The notes under the pieces are model-generated. The model had not been told where the DNA came from, ran no database searches, and saw only the letters and a program-made list of their open reading frames with translations. The translations under genes and the position numbers were made by a program. This document shows positions 7,910 through 17,294 of a stretch of 64,000 bases of DNA, piece by piece (the first letter of the stretch is position 1; each line of letters opens with the position of its first letter). Source of the DNA: an uncultured Christensenella sp. (GTDB lineage: Bacteria > Bacillota > Clostridia > Christensenellales > CAG-917); the NCBI GenBank assembly GCA_910584155.1, contig CAJTYG010000009.1, positions 1-64,000 of the forward strand, given 5' to 3'.

Positions 7910-9294
7910 TGCTTAAAGAATACAACACCATAAGAGAAATAGTCGGTCCGCTTATGCTCGTCGACGGTGTAGAGGGCGTCAAGTATAACGAGCTTGTGGA
8001 AATCCGTCAGGCTAACGGCGAGATACGCAGCGGCAAGGTGCTCGAGGTCAACCGTGATAAGGCGCTCGTGCAGCTCTTCGAACCCTCGCAGGGCATACAG
8101 ATGGCGACCTCTAAGGCAAGATTTTTGGGACACTGCATAGAGCTTGGCGTAAGCGAAGATATGCTCGGCAGAGTCTTTGACGGAATGGGACGTCCCCGTG
8201 ACGGCGGCGCTCCCATAATCCCCGATAAAAAAATGGACATCAACGGGCAACCTATAAACCCCGTCGCAAGAGACTATCCCGACGAATTTATACAGACGGG
8301 TATCAGCGCTATAGACGGACTCAATACCCTTGTCAGAGGGCAGAAGCTGCCTGTGTTTTCTATGTCGGGTATGCCCCACGCCGAGCTTGCGGCACAGATC
8401 GCAAGACAGGCTACGGTGCTCGGCTCAAATGAGAAATTCGCAGTCGTCTTTGCCGCTGTCGGAATTACGTTTGAGGAAGCGGATTTCTTCATAAACGACT
8501 TCAGAAAGACGGGCGCTATCGAGCGTGCCGTAATGTTTATCAATCTCGCAAACGACCCTGCCGTCGAGCGTATATCTACGCCTCGTATGGCGCTCACTGC
8601 GGCGGAATATCTTGCGTTTGAAAAGGATATGCACGTGCTTGTCATCACTACCGATATCACCAACTATGCAGAGGCCTTGCGTGAGATTTCGGCGGCAAGA
8701 AAGGAAGTGCCCGGCCGCAGAGGATACCCCGGCGCAATGTATACCGACCTTGCAAGTATGTACGAGCGTGCAGGCAGAATCGTGGGTAAAAAAGGCTCAA
8801 TAACGCAGATACCTATACTCACTATGCCCGAGGACGACAAGACACACCCCATCCCCGACCTCACCGGATATATTACGGAAGGGCAGATCATCATTTCAAG
8901 AGAACTGTTTAAAAAGGGTATCGTGCCGCCTATCGACGTTATGCCGTCGCTGTCACGTCTTAAGGACAAGGGCATTGGCAAGGGCAAGACCAGAGAGGAC
9001 CACGCAGATACCATGAATCAGCTTTTCAGCGCATATGCGCAGGGCAAGGAAGCTAAGGAATTGAGCTCAATTCTCGGCGAATCCGCACTGACGGAATCCG
9101 ATAAAAAGTTTGCAAAGTTTGCGGACGAGTTTGAAAAGCAGTATATCTCGCAGGGCTTCAATACCAACCGCACTATCGAGGAAACCTTAAACCTCGGTTG
9201 GCAGCTGCTAAGGCTGTTGCCCAGAGGCGAGCTGAAGCGTATCAGAGACGAATACCTTGAAAAGTATCTCGACAACAACGGAGATAAGGCATAA
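7909..9294 (+). CDS. ntpB: V-type ATP synthase subunit B
   Basis: A 461-residue non-catalytic nucleotide-binding subunit. It lacks a Walker A lysine motif; the equivalent position reads SGMPHAELAAQIARQA, as expected for B subunits. Other family segments are VPGRRGYPGAMYTDLAS and LTMPEDDKTHPIPDLTGYI. Translational coupling to ntpA through TGATG fits 1:1 production for the A3B3 hexamer. Confidence 0.96.
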   Translation: MLKEYNTIREIVGPLMLVDGVEGVKYNELVEIRQANGEIRSGKVLEVNRDKALVQLFEPSQGIQMATSKARFLGHCIELGVSEDMLGRVFDGMGRPRDGGAPIIPDKKMDINGQPINPVARDYPDEFIQTGISAIDGLNTLVRGQKLPVFSMSGMPHAELAAQIARQATVLGSNEKFAVVFAAVGITFEEADFFINDFRKTGAIERAVMFINLANDPAVERISTPRMALTAAEYLAFEKDMHVLVITTDITNYAEALREISAARKEVPGRRGYPGAMYTDLASMYERAGRIVGKKGSITQIPILTMPEDDKTHPIPDLTGYITEGQIIISRELFKKGIVPPIDVMPSLSRLKDKGIGKGKTREDHADTMNQLFSAYAQGKEAKELSSILGESALTESDKKFAKFADEFEKQYISQGFNTNRTIEETLNLGWQLLRLLPRGELKRIRDEYLEKYLDNNGDKA

Positions 9295-9296
9295 CT

Positions 9297-9935
9297 ATGG
9301 CAAAGCTGAACGTCAATCCTACGAGAATGGAGCTGAGACGGCTCAAAACACGTCTTAAGACCGCTACCCGTGGGCATAAATTGCTTAAGGATAAATCTGA
9401 CGAAATGATACGCAGATTTATGCTTTACGTGCGTGAAAACAAGCGCCTGAGAGAGGAAGTTGAGGGCGAGCTTCAGTCTGCTCTCGGGTCGTTTATGCTT
9501 GCACGTGCCGTGTCGTCGGACGCCGTAATCGAAGAGGCTATCTCGCTGCCCGCCACAAAGGTGAAGCTGAACGTGTCCTCGCAAAACGTGATGAGCGTGG
9601 AAGTGCCTGTGTTTGAAATAATAGAAAGCGACAAAAGCGAGCTGTATCCGTATTCGTTTGCGTCCGTCACAAGCGAGCTCGACGGGGCGGTGGCGTCGCT
9701 GTCGCAGCTTCTGCCAAAGCTGCTTAAGCTTGCCGAAGTGGAAAAAACCTGCAATATGCTTGCGGACGAAATCGAGCGCAACCGCAGACGTGTCAATGCG
9801 CTTGAATATGTGATGATACCGCAGCTTGAGGAAACCATAAAATACATCACGATGAAGCTCGACGAAAACGAGCGTGGCACAATAACAAGGCTGATGAAGG
9901 TAAAATCTATGCTGCAGGCGCAAGCAGAGGATTAG
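9297..9935 (+). CDS. ntpD: V-type ATP synthase subunit D
   Basis: The central rotor shaft, 212 residues, forming a long antiparallel coiled coil. The start LNVNPTRMELRRLKTRLKTA and the C-terminal ERNRRRVNALEYVMIPQLEE are family landmarks. It is the last gene of the operon. No clear Rho-independent terminator follows; transcription may run into the repeat region. Confidence 0.95.
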   Translation: MAKLNVNPTRMELRRLKTRLKTATRGHKLLKDKSDEMIRRFMLYVRENKRLREEVEGELQSALGSFMLARAVSSDAVIEEAISLPATKVKLNVSSQNVMSVEVPVFEIIESDKSELYPYSFASVTSELDGAVASLSQLLPKLLKLAEVEKTCNMLADEIERNRRRVNALEYVMIPQLEETIKYITMKLDENERGTITRLMKVKSMLQAQAED

Positions 9936-9984
9936 CACAAACTAAGCGAGTGTGTAACGCATACTCGTTGCGAAGCTTAGATAA

Positions 9985-10003
9985 GCGCTCGCAGGGCGAG
10001 CGC
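9985..10003. terminator. GC-rich hairpin downstream of ntpD
   Basis: GCGCTCGC and GCGAGCGC form a perfect 8-bp stem with a 3-base loop. No T-run follows, so it may be a processing or pause hairpin rather than a true intrinsic terminator. Confidence 0.4.
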
Positions 10004-10282
10004 CAAATTGAGTGCCGAAGTGCGACGAAAAGTACAAGCGAGCAAGCAGTGTAGTTTTTTGATTGCGAGCGAGTGGCATAATAAGAGGACGGCAACCGTT
10101 CACGAGTGCCGATTTCCCCTGCCCACAGGCAATGGCAATATAAATAGAGAAAGAGCGAGCTACCGCACGCATCCTAATTCTTGTGGGAGGGGAAAGCCCG
10201 CAGGGAAGGGGTGGGTGTTTTAATTTAAAGGATACGACGAACACCCATTGCGAGGTTTTTGGTGACAATCTCCTCACCGCTC

Positions 10283-10440
10283 GAAAATCGGCGTATTTAG
10301 CGCAAACCTGTCCGAATTTCGGACAGGTTTGTTGCTTTAACTTGATTTTCTCGCTGCTACCGCACAAAAGATTATTTGCTATCAACTCAAACTATCGTTG
10401 TAAACTCTTACCTCATTCCGCATAATCTTTTGTTTGGTGG
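10283..10440 (+). repeat. Covarying bipartite hairpin module, copy 2
   Basis: The outer pair of domain 1 is GAAAATC (10283–10289) with GATTTTC (10344–10350). Its inner hairpin is a 13-bp perfect stem (10303–10315 with 10319–10331) containing CCTGTCCGA. Domain 2 is closed by ACAAAAGATTAT (10364–10375) with ATAATCTTTTGT (10422–10433), a 12-bp perfect stem whose sequence differs from copy 1, and ends TTTGGTGG. A GGGGAGCC tail follows directly. Confidence 0.8.
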
Positions 10441-10499
10441 CAATCCCCTCAGTCTGCTATGCAGACAGCTCCCCTTACTAAGGGGAGCCATAATAGGGA
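10441..10499 (+). repeat. GGGGAGCC hairpin repeat
   Basis: Nearly identical to 298–354 (GTCTGC-TAT-GCAGAC small hairpin, then CTCCCCTTACTAAGGGGAG). It follows module copy 2 directly, the same arrangement as at the window start. Confidence 0.75.
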
Positions 10500-10598
10500 T
10501 AAATTTGATGTGTTGTGTAGAGATAAATGCAAAAGACTAAATCAGTCTAAATGTCTGGATTGCTTCGGCGAAGCCTCGCAATGACGGGGTGGGGTTGG

Positions 10599-10659
10599 GA
10601 CAATCCCCTCAGTCTGCTACGCAGACAGCTCCCCTTACTAAGGGGAGCCATAATAAGGA
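10599..10659 (+). repeat. GGGGAGCC hairpin repeat, free-standing copy
   Basis: Same element as 298–354 but without an adjacent bipartite module; it sits between two GCAATGACG elements. A remnant of its end (GCCATAATA) recurs at about 10668. Confidence 0.7.
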
Positions 10660-10829
10660 AAGGTAGCCATAATAGTGATGTACAAGCTCGTGAAATAGCT
10701 GAAAGGTCTGGATTGCTTCAGCAGAGCCTCGCAATGACGATGTGGCGGGATTGCTTTGTCGCTTGATTACCCATTCAACAGGGGCGTTGAACGGGGACCC
10801 CGTGCTCCTCGCAATGACGGGGTTAATTT

Positions 10830-11432
10830 TTATAACACACGAAGTGTGCAGCCGCAGTAGTGTTGGCGGTAGATATTCCATTCCTTGCAAAGGGTGGTGG
10901 ATTTCAAAAAGCCGTCGTGCTTTTTGAAGTTGGACGAGAGATAATTTACACCTGATGCTTTTGATACGGAATTGCCGATTTCATTTATCAAGGCTGCGTT
11001 TTTCATCGGGCTTATGGTGAGCGTAGTTGCAAAAAAGTCAAAGTCGCCTTTATGCGCTGCGAGATATTCCGCAGTATTTTTCAGGCGCATTGCAAAGCAT
11101 ACCGAACAGCGTTTGCCGCCCTCGGGCATATCTTCCATACCTTTTACGAGGGGCAGAAAATCGCTTTCGTCCTGCTCGGGAATGACGAGCTTTACGTTGT
11201 CAAAGTGCGAAATCACTTCTTTAAGCGCCAAAATGCGCTTGTTAAACTCCTCTTTTGGCATTATGTTGGGGTTGTAGAAGTAGATTGTGATATCAAAATA
11301 GGGCGCAATATTTGCAAGAGTGCCTGCCGCACACGGTCCGCAGCAGGCGTGCAAAAGCAGGCGGGGTTTTATGCCTGTCTGTTGTGAGTTTGCAATTTCG
11401 TAGTCCACTGTGCCTGCTTCAAGCTGTTTCAT
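10830..11432 (-). CDS. queH: Epoxyqueuosine reductase QueH
   Basis: The last step of queuosine tRNA modification: reduction of epoxyqueuosine, cytosolic, Fe-S dependent. The 200 residues show the QueH (DUF208) motifs LLHACCGPCAAG, YNPNIMPKEEF, a C-x-x-C-F pair (RCSVCFAMRL), FATTLTISPMK, SNFKKHDGF and the terminal YRQHYCGC. Start is ATG at 11432. The last codons (CTLRVL) come from a CACACTTCGTGTG hairpin that belongs to the intergenic repeat family, so the native C-terminus seems to have been replaced or extended by repeat DNA. No other queuosine gene is nearby. Confidence 0.93.
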   Translation of the reverse strand: MKQLEAGTVDYEIANSQQTGIKPRLLLHACCGPCAAGTLANIAPYFDITIYFYNPNIMPKEEFNKRILALKEVISHFDNVKLVIPEQDESDFLPLVKGMEDMPEGGKRCSVCFAMRLKNTAEYLAAHKGDFDFFATTLTISPMKNAALINEIGNSVSKASGVNYLSSNFKKHDGFLKSTTLCKEWNIYRQHYCGCTLRVL

Positions 11433-11501
11433 AAAATTATTATAGCATGGATATGAAGCTGTGCAAAGCAGCTTAAATATGTTTGGTGTAAATTTTTAAT
11501 G

Positions 11502-11530
11502 TTGTACGACGGGGTATATTGTGTTATACT
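11502..11530 (+). promoter_or_regulatory. Sigma-70-type promoter for the ABC exporter
   Basis: TTGTAC (11502–11507), a 17-base spacer, then TATACT (11525–11530), 38 bases upstream of the exporter ATPase start. Confidence 0.6.
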
Positions 11531-11567
11531 TATTTATTATATTAACGCTATGTTTGCAGGAGGCGTT

Positions 11568-12284
11568 ATGAGCGACCGATTGAATGACAGTGATAAGGTC
11601 AAAACCGTTTTGAAGGCGCAGGGAATAAAAAAATCCTTTGCGTCGGGCGAGGTTGTTGCCGAAGTGCTTAAGGGCATTGATTTTGAGCTTCTCGAGGGCG
11701 AATTTGTTGCTATTGTGGGCGAGTCCGGCTCGGGTAAATCCACTCTGCTTTATATCCTTGCGGGCATAGACAAGCCTACCGAGGGCAGTGTGAGCTTGCT
11801 GGGGCAGGATATTTCTTCTGCGTCCGACGACGTACTCGCCGCTATGCGCCGCAGAGATTTTTCGTTTGTGTATCAGTTTGACAATCTTGTGCCCAACCTC
11901 ACCGTGTATGAAAACGTGACGCTTCCGCTTATGCTGGATAAGCGAAAAGAGGCCGATTATAAGGAACACGTCCACGAGGTTTTGACATATCTCGGGCTTG
12001 CCGACAGATTGAACAGCTATCCCCGTCAGCTTAGCGGCGGCGAGCAGCAGCGTGCGGCTATCGCACGTGCGTTGGTGACAAACCCCAAAATCATCTTCCT
12101 TGACGAGCCTACGGGTAGTTTGGATAAGGAAAGGGGCAGGCAGGTGATGGAGCTGCTTGCGGATATAAACAGGACTCGTGGCGTTGCGCTTGTGATGGTC
12201 ACGCACTCCGAAGCGCATGCGGAATACGCCTCACGCACGGTGCGTGTCAGCGACGGCGCAATAGTAGAAACGCTACGGGAGTAG
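11568..12284 (+). CDS. ABC exporter ATPase (LolD/MacB/FtsE-like)
   Basis: A 238-residue nucleotide-binding protein that energises the FtsX-type permease downstream. Visible: Walker A GESGSGKST, Q-loop VYQFDN, signature LSGGEQQRAAIARAL, Walker B IIFLDEPTGSLD and switch histidine VTHSEAHA. ATG 11568 follows GCAGGAGGCG. Its 3' end is included in a 102-bp tandem triplication (12266–12511). The substrate is not predictable; related Gram-positive systems export peptides or sense antimicrobials. Confidence 0.92.
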   Translation: MSDRLNDSDKVKTVLKAQGIKKSFASGEVVAEVLKGIDFELLEGEFVAIVGESGSGKSTLLYILAGIDKPTEGSVSLLGQDISSASDDVLAAMRRRDFSFVYQFDNLVPNLTVYENVTLPLMLDKRKEADYKEHVHEVLTYLGLADRLNSYPRQLSGGEQQRAAIARALVTNPKIIFLDEPTGSLDKERGRQVMELLADINRTRGVALVMVTHSEAHAEYASRTVRVSDGAIVETLRE

Positions 12285-12511
12285 AAAACCGTAAAATCGG
12301 GCGTTGTATGTTTAAGGTGATATTCGGAAATACCGTATCCAACCGCTGAGGACGGCGACGTTATAGCAGAAACGCTACGGGCGTAGGAAATCGTACAATC
12401 GGGTGCTGTATGTTTAAGGTGATATTCGGAAATAACGTATCCAACCGCTGAGGACGGCGGCGTTATAGCAGAAACGCAACGGGCGTAAAATAGGTAAAAT
12501 GCAGGTGTTGT
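12266..12511 (+). repeat. 102-bp tandem triplication at the ATPase/permease boundary
   Basis: The ATPase end (AGAAACGCTACGGG) occurs at 12266, 12368 and 12470, and the permease start (ATGTTTAAG) at 12308, 12410 and 12512, all exactly 102 bp apart. The first two permease starts read MFKVIFG and stop after 13 codons because one A is missing in the AAACCG run. Copies 1 and 2 share many bases that the real genes do not. The copies join at short homology around CGGCG. Confidence 0.85.
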
Positions 12512-14941
12512 ATGTTTAAGTTGGCATTCAGAAATATCGCATCCAAACCGCTGAGGTCGGCGGTGACGGTGCTCGCTATCGCCGTTGCGGTGGCGATGAT
12601 TTTTGCTATGCTTTCTTTCAGCCCTGCGGTGTACGAATATATTTTTTCCACGCAGACCGCCGCTTCGGGCGGCAGCGATATCGTTATATCCACAAGCTCG
12701 TCGTCAGACCGCATTACAGACGTTACGAAAGAGCTGAACGGGCTTGAGGGGATAGACTATATTTGCCCCTCGCTCACGCTGTATGCTTTGCTCGGCAACG
12801 AGTACGTTCAGTTGAGAGGCTTCGAGGTCGGGAAAAGCGAAATGCTGCAGAGCATTGACGTGCGGCAGGGCTCGCTGTCGGGCTTGAGCGAGCACGAGGA
12901 CGATATTGTGATTTCGTCCGCTACGGCAGAAAAGTATGATTTGCATATCGGCGATAGGGTAGAGCTGACGCTCGGACGTCAGAACGTAAGCTTTTACGTT
13001 TGCGCTATAGCGGATAAAAGCGGTTATTTTTTGAATGACGCTCCGAACCTCATTCTCGGCAGGATAGAGGGCATTGAAAGGCTGCTTACGGCGTTGCCTA
13101 TCGGCGACAAGATTTGTAATGAAATATACATCAAGGCGAAGGCGGGCGTTGATATTGACGGGCTGATGGAACGGATTTCGTCTATGCAGCCTTATTCGTC
13201 AATGCTCGTGCAGAGGACGGGCGGCTCGTATATAAAAGAACAGGCGGACTCGCTGTCCGCTCCCGTCGTGCTTGCGGGCGTTGCGGTGTTTGCCCTTGCG
13301 ATCGCCGTCGTGGTGCTGCTGTTTATGATGAGCGAGGGCGAAAAGCTGTCGTTTATATCCAAGCTTAGCGTTATCGGCGCAACCAAAGGGCAGATAGCGG
13401 GCGTGTTTCTGATTGAAAGCATACTGCTCGCTATGGCGGGTGCGGTGATAGGCTCGGCTTTGGCGGTCGGCGTTTTTGTGGGCATACTGAAGCTTACGCT
13501 GTCAAGCACGATAGCGTTTGGTATATCTGCGTGGCGGCTGTTTTTGGCGGCGGCGATAGGCTTTTTCAGCGCTGTCGTAAGCTCGGCGTTGCCCATTTTC
13601 AGGGCGTTTAGGGGTACGATAAGGCAAAATCAACTGAATATGCAAAGGCGCTCGAGGCTGTCGAGGGCGCTTTGCCCCATATTGCTTGCGCTCTGTGCGG
13701 TGAGCGTTGCGCTCGAGTTCGCAGTGCCGTCCTTAACGGCGGCGGTATCCGTTGTAAGCCTCGTTTTGCTGCTTGTTACGCTTGGCGTTTGCGTGGCTTC
13801 CGTGCTGAGGCTAAGCGCAAGGGGCTTGCAAAGGTCGGCAAATCCGAGCGTGAAGGTGGCGGCGATAAATATACGCCGTGAGGGAAGATTCTCAAGGTCG
13901 GTGACGGCGCTTACCGTCGGAATGACGGTGAGTATGTTGCTGTTTATGGCGTGGTCGCTCACTCAAAGTGTTTTTGGCGATTACGTGGCGGATTTTTCGG
14001 ATTTGATTTTTGTGACAAACGTAAGGTCCGACGTGGACTTAAGCCGCTTTGACAGCATAGAGGGCGTGGATACTGCGACTAAGATTGTGTGGAAGCAGGG
14101 CAGCCTCAAGGGCGAGGGCTTCGATAAGACGATGAATATACTCGGCTCACGGGACGCTTTAGGGCTGGTGGACTTCGGATATGTTACGCCGAAGCAGGAA
14201 GTGCAGCGGCTGCTGAACGACGACGGCGGGCAGGGCTATGTGTTTTTGGACAATGCGCTGTCTGTGCTTTACGGCGTAAAGACGGGCGATAGGCTTACGC
14301 TCACTCTCGACGGCGTGGAAAGCGAGGTAACCGTCGGCGGAATCTTGCAGCATAGGCTGTTTTCGGGAAACTATATCGTGATGTCCGACGAGGTGATAGC
14401 AAAGCGCTTTGGCACTATGGTAGATACCGTCGTCATAAAGGCGGATAAAGACGTGGACGGCGTTGCAAACGAGCTGAGAGCTAAATTTGCCGCCAACAAC
14501 TATTACGTTGTGGACGTGCTCACCGCCTATAAATGGGAAATGGAAAGCACCTCCGCCGTGTTTGACCTCATCGGTACGCTTGCGGTCGTGGTGGCGTTGT
14601 TTATATTTGTCATCACTGTGTTTGCCTCGCAGGCGGGCAGGACGTCGGCGGAAAAAAATAGGACGGCACTGCTCAACGCAGGTATGTCGAAGCGTGCGCT
14701 TTGGGGGGCGGAAATCACCGAGCATTGCTTGGTGGCGGCGGTATCGCTTGTGCTGTCGTTTGCGCTGTCCGTGCTGCTTACGGCGTGCCTGATACACGCC
14801 TTAAGGCTGTTCGGCTTGTACTTCGAGTTTATGTACGAGGCGTGGGTGGTCGCTGTGGTCGGCTTGATTATGGGCGGGCTGTATGCCGCTGTGCCTCTTG
14901 CATTTAACTTTAAAAAGAGTTATAGTATAAAAAAGAGATAG
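12512..14941 (+). CDS. ABC exporter permease, FtsX/MacB fold, duplicated
   Basis: An 809-residue integral membrane protein. One N-terminal helix (residues about 15–40) is followed by a large extracytoplasmic domain, three helices (about 250–370), a second N-type helix near 475, another extracytoplasmic domain and three C-terminal helices (about 690–800). This is the arrangement of a double FtsX permease. The start MFKLAFRNIASKPLRSAVTV is typical. It pairs with the upstream ATPase and is followed five bases later by a lipoprotein gene. Confidence 0.9.
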   Translation: MFKLAFRNIASKPLRSAVTVLAIAVAVAMIFAMLSFSPAVYEYIFSTQTAASGGSDIVISTSSSSDRITDVTKELNGLEGIDYICPSLTLYALLGNEYVQLRGFEVGKSEMLQSIDVRQGSLSGLSEHEDDIVISSATAEKYDLHIGDRVELTLGRQNVSFYVCAIADKSGYFLNDAPNLILGRIEGIERLLTALPIGDKICNEIYIKAKAGVDIDGLMERISSMQPYSSMLVQRTGGSYIKEQADSLSAPVVLAGVAVFALAIAVVVLLFMMSEGEKLSFISKLSVIGATKGQIAGVFLIESILLAMAGAVIGSALAVGVFVGILKLTLSSTIAFGISAWRLFLAAAIGFFSAVVSSALPIFRAFRGTIRQNQLNMQRRSRLSRALCPILLALCAVSVALEFAVPSLTAAVSVVSLVLLLVTLGVCVASVLRLSARGLQRSANPSVKVAAINIRREGRFSRSVTALTVGMTVSMLLFMAWSLTQSVFGDYVADFSDLIFVTNVRSDVDLSRFDSIEGVDTATKIVWKQGSLKGEGFDKTMNILGSRDALGLVDFGYVTPKQEVQRLLNDDGGQGYVFLDNALSVLYGVKTGDRLTLTLDGVESEVTVGGILQHRLFSGNYIVMSDEVIAKRFGTMVDTVVIKADKDVDGVANELRAKFAANNYYVVDVLTAYKWEMESTSAVFDLIGTLAVVVALFIFVITVFASQAGRTSAEKNRTALLNAGMSKRALWGAEITEHCLVAAVSLVLSFALSVLLTACLIHALRLFGLYFEFMYEAWVVAVVGLIMGGLYAAVPLAFNFKKSYSIKKR

Positions 14942-14945
14942 CTTT

Positions 14946-16703
14946 ATGAAAAGAAAATTCGGCAAAATTTTATCGGTTATGCTTGCGGTGCTGGTGGTGA
15001 TCGCCTGTACGTGCGTGCTTTTTGCGTGCCATAAGGATAAAGACAAGGACAGGGACGCTGAAGAAAGGCGGCAGAGCGTGGCAAGTGTAAAGCACAGTAT
15101 ACTTCACGCCGTTGACGGCGAGTGGGGCGGAAGCCTGACCGACGAAGAGGTCGTCCGACTTGACAATGCGGGCGACTACGTTGTGGCGGAGGGCTGGGCA
15201 AGCTTTATTTGCGACGTGTTTTTGTCATCGTCCTTGCAGACGGGCAAGCTTAAAACGCTGAGCGGCGCAGTCGCATCCGAGGACGGACAAAAGCTGCTTG
15301 CGGATTTCAATGATAATTTCGAGCTGCTCATACCCATTATGCGGCAGGCGGATTTTACGGCTACGGACATTTCAAGCTTGTTTTACAGCTTGCTTTGCTC
15401 GCTTGCGTCAAACGGCGATAAGACCTTGCAGGCTATGGCAAAAAGGCTGTCCGATATAAAAAATATGCCGACGATAACCTCCGCCGCAAGGGCAAACGTA
15501 CAGCAGCGCATAATAGACGTTGACCTTATAAGATCAAATCTGCTGCCCGACGAGCAGGAAAAGCAGGCTATGCTAAGCGCATTCGAAAAGGCAAAGGCGC
15601 CTATGAGCGAGCTTGTGGAATTTGCATATAACGTATCCTTGGGCAGTGTGACGGACAACGTTTTTGACGCACTGTTTGGCGACAGCGGTGCACTTGAAAA
15701 TATATCCGATGAAGAGATTAACACGATAGTTACCGCTATTTTGCGCAATCTGACCGAGCTTAAGAACGCATTTGACGACGAGGCTATTGAGAATATGAAT
15801 AGTGCTCTCGAGCTTGTCATAGCAAACTTCGATACGACCGCCGTGACGTCGACTATATATCAGCAGGTGGTGCAGTATGCGAAATATACCTATAAGCTTG
15901 TCGACTTTATCCCCGTTGCGTGCGACGTGATGTACTCGGCAGGCGGCATTTTTGCGGATACGGTGCTGCTGAGGCAGCTTAGAGGTGTGATAGGAAAGGA
16001 GCTTAATTCAAACGCAAATACCGTCAATATGTCAATAATGCTTGCCAAAATACTGCTTAAAATAGGCGAGGATTTCAAAAAAGAGCAGCTTTTGGCGCTT
16101 GTCGACGAAATTGGCGTGCAGTCAAGCGGCGACTATCAGAAGAAGGTTCCGCTTGTCGCTATCGACCTTGCGCTCAACGTGTCGTCGGCTTTCAGCGATA
16201 GCTCCGAGATAGATTTTGACAACTTCACGTATAAGCACGACGGAATTTTAAACGGCAACGATTTCAGACTGATGGTCGGCTCAATTTCCATGACGTTGGC
16301 GTTTGATAATTTTAAAAAGACCTATGCCGATTATAAAAACGGAACGGCGTCCTTCAGTCAGCTGAAAACCGCCGAAAGCTCCTGCAATTTTGCAAACTTG
16401 GGCATTGTCAATGAATTCAGCGCAGGAACGGAAGCGTGGTACAACTACTATACGGTCACCGCAGTGGGCATCATCAACCAAAAAATAGAGGCGCTGTCGG
16501 GCAGATGTGTTGAAGATTTGAAGGCGTACGTCAATGATTTTTATGCGGAAGGCTCCGAGAGCAAGGCGCTTGTGCAGGAAATTGCAAACTGGTCCTTTAA
16601 AGAGGAAGATATGCCCAACAGCGAGTTGGATCCTGTTGTGGCAAAGCTGCTGAGCAGCGACCTGTACGGGCTTGTAGTGCTGTGCTCGCTTATTTTTGCA
16701 TAG
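14946..16703 (+). CDS. Large lipoprotein of unknown function
   Basis: 585 residues. The N-terminus (MKRKFGKILSVMLAVLVVIA, then CVLFAC) is a signal peptide with a lipobox ending at Cys28, followed by a charged K/D linker. The rest is mainly helical with no motif I recognise. It starts five bases after the exporter permease, so it is probably co-transcribed and may be a surface partner of that exporter. No enzyme residues are evident. Confidence 0.8.
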   Translation: MKRKFGKILSVMLAVLVVIACTCVLFACHKDKDKDRDAEERRQSVASVKHSILHAVDGEWGGSLTDEEVVRLDNAGDYVVAEGWASFICDVFLSSSLQTGKLKTLSGAVASEDGQKLLADFNDNFELLIPIMRQADFTATDISSLFYSLLCSLASNGDKTLQAMAKRLSDIKNMPTITSAARANVQQRIIDVDLIRSNLLPDEQEKQAMLSAFEKAKAPMSELVEFAYNVSLGSVTDNVFDALFGDSGALENISDEEINTIVTAILRNLTELKNAFDDEAIENMNSALELVIANFDTTAVTSTIYQQVVQYAKYTYKLVDFIPVACDVMYSAGGIFADTVLLRQLRGVIGKELNSNANTVNMSIMLAKILLKIGEDFKKEQLLALVDEIGVQSSGDYQKKVPLVAIDLALNVSSAFSDSSEIDFDNFTYKHDGILNGNDFRLMVGSISMTLAFDNFKKTYADYKNGTASFSQLKTAESSCNFANLGIVNEFSAGTEAWYNYYTVTAVGIINQKIEALSGRCVEDLKAYVNDFYAEGSESKALVQEIANWSFKEEDMPNSELDPVVAKLLSSDLYGLVVLCSLIFA

Positions 16704-16802
16704 TGAAGCTAATCTGTATTGACTTGTGCGGCATAGTTGACAAGCCGTTTCACGGCGGCTCGAAAAGGAATATGACAGGATGTTGAAAATGGAGAAAATA
16801 AA

Positions 16803-17294
16803 ATGAAACTGTATCATGGAAGCTTGGTTATAGTGGATAGTCCCGAGATAAGGAAGAGCGAGAGGCTGCTTGATTTCGGGTACGGTTTTTATACGACGAC
16901 AAGTTTAGAACAAGCGGGTGAGTGGAGCAGAAAGCTAAGAGTAAGAAAAAACGTGGATAGAAGTTTTATTGCGGAATATGAATTCGACCTTGAGGAAGCA
17001 AACAAAGCTCTTAAAATAATGAAATTTGAAGGCGCATCTGTTGAGTGGTTGCAATTTGTTTGCGATAACAGAAGCGGTAGATGTAATGAAAATTACGATA
17101 TAGTCATCGGTCCCGTTGCGGACGACAGCGTATATGAAGTTGTGCGACTTTACGAGCTTGGTATGTATGATATAGACGAAACGGTGAAAAGATTAAAAGT
17201 AGAAGAGCTTTTTGACCAAATATTGTTTCATACGGATAGGGCTCTTAAATTTTTGAAATATGTCGGATATAGAGAGGAAACAAGTGGAAAATAA
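16803..17294 (+). CDS. DUF3990 protein (ADP-ribosyltransferase-fold family)
   Basis: 163 residues. The pattern LYHGS, then LDFGYGFYTTT, EYEFD, VEWLQFVCDNR and YDIVIGPVADDSVY is characteristic of DUF3990, a family placed in the ADP-ribosyl clan. The opening H-G and the later G-x-G-F-Y-x-T resemble the NAD-binding half of transferases. It overlaps the next small gene by 11 bases, and a DUF3791-like gene follows. Base composition is lower in GC than the neighbours, suggesting transfer. Activity is unproven; the three-gene cassette looks like a toxin–antitoxin-type unit, which is inference. Confidence 0.85.
   Translation: MKLYHGSLVIVDSPEIRKSERLLDFGYGFYTTTSLEQAGEWSRKLRVRKNVDRSFIAEYEFDLEEANKALKIMKFEGASVEWLQFVCDNRSGRCNENYDIVIGPVADDSVYEVVRLYELGMYDIDETVKRLKVEELFDQILFHTDRALKFLKYVGYREETSGK

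Larger units (their letters stand above)
9936..10829. repeat. Intergenic repeat field after the ATPase operon
   Basis: No credible gene is seen in about 890 bp. It holds a GC-rich hairpin (9985–10003), module copy 2 (10283–10440), two GGGGAGCC tails (10441–10499, 10599–10659), GCAATGACG elements near 10556, 10708 and 10808, and an inverted pair GGGTGTT/AACACCC around 10213–10247. Short open frames here are repeat translations. Confidence 0.75.

Noticed and set aside
9018..9938. Long minus-strand frame antisense to ntpB/ntpD
   Set aside because: Low-complexity His/Arg-rich translation opposite strongly supported ATPase genes; a shadow of codon bias.
10008..10425. Two short plus-strand frames in the repeat field
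   Set aside because: They cross hairpin repeats and have no ribosome binding site or recognisable family.
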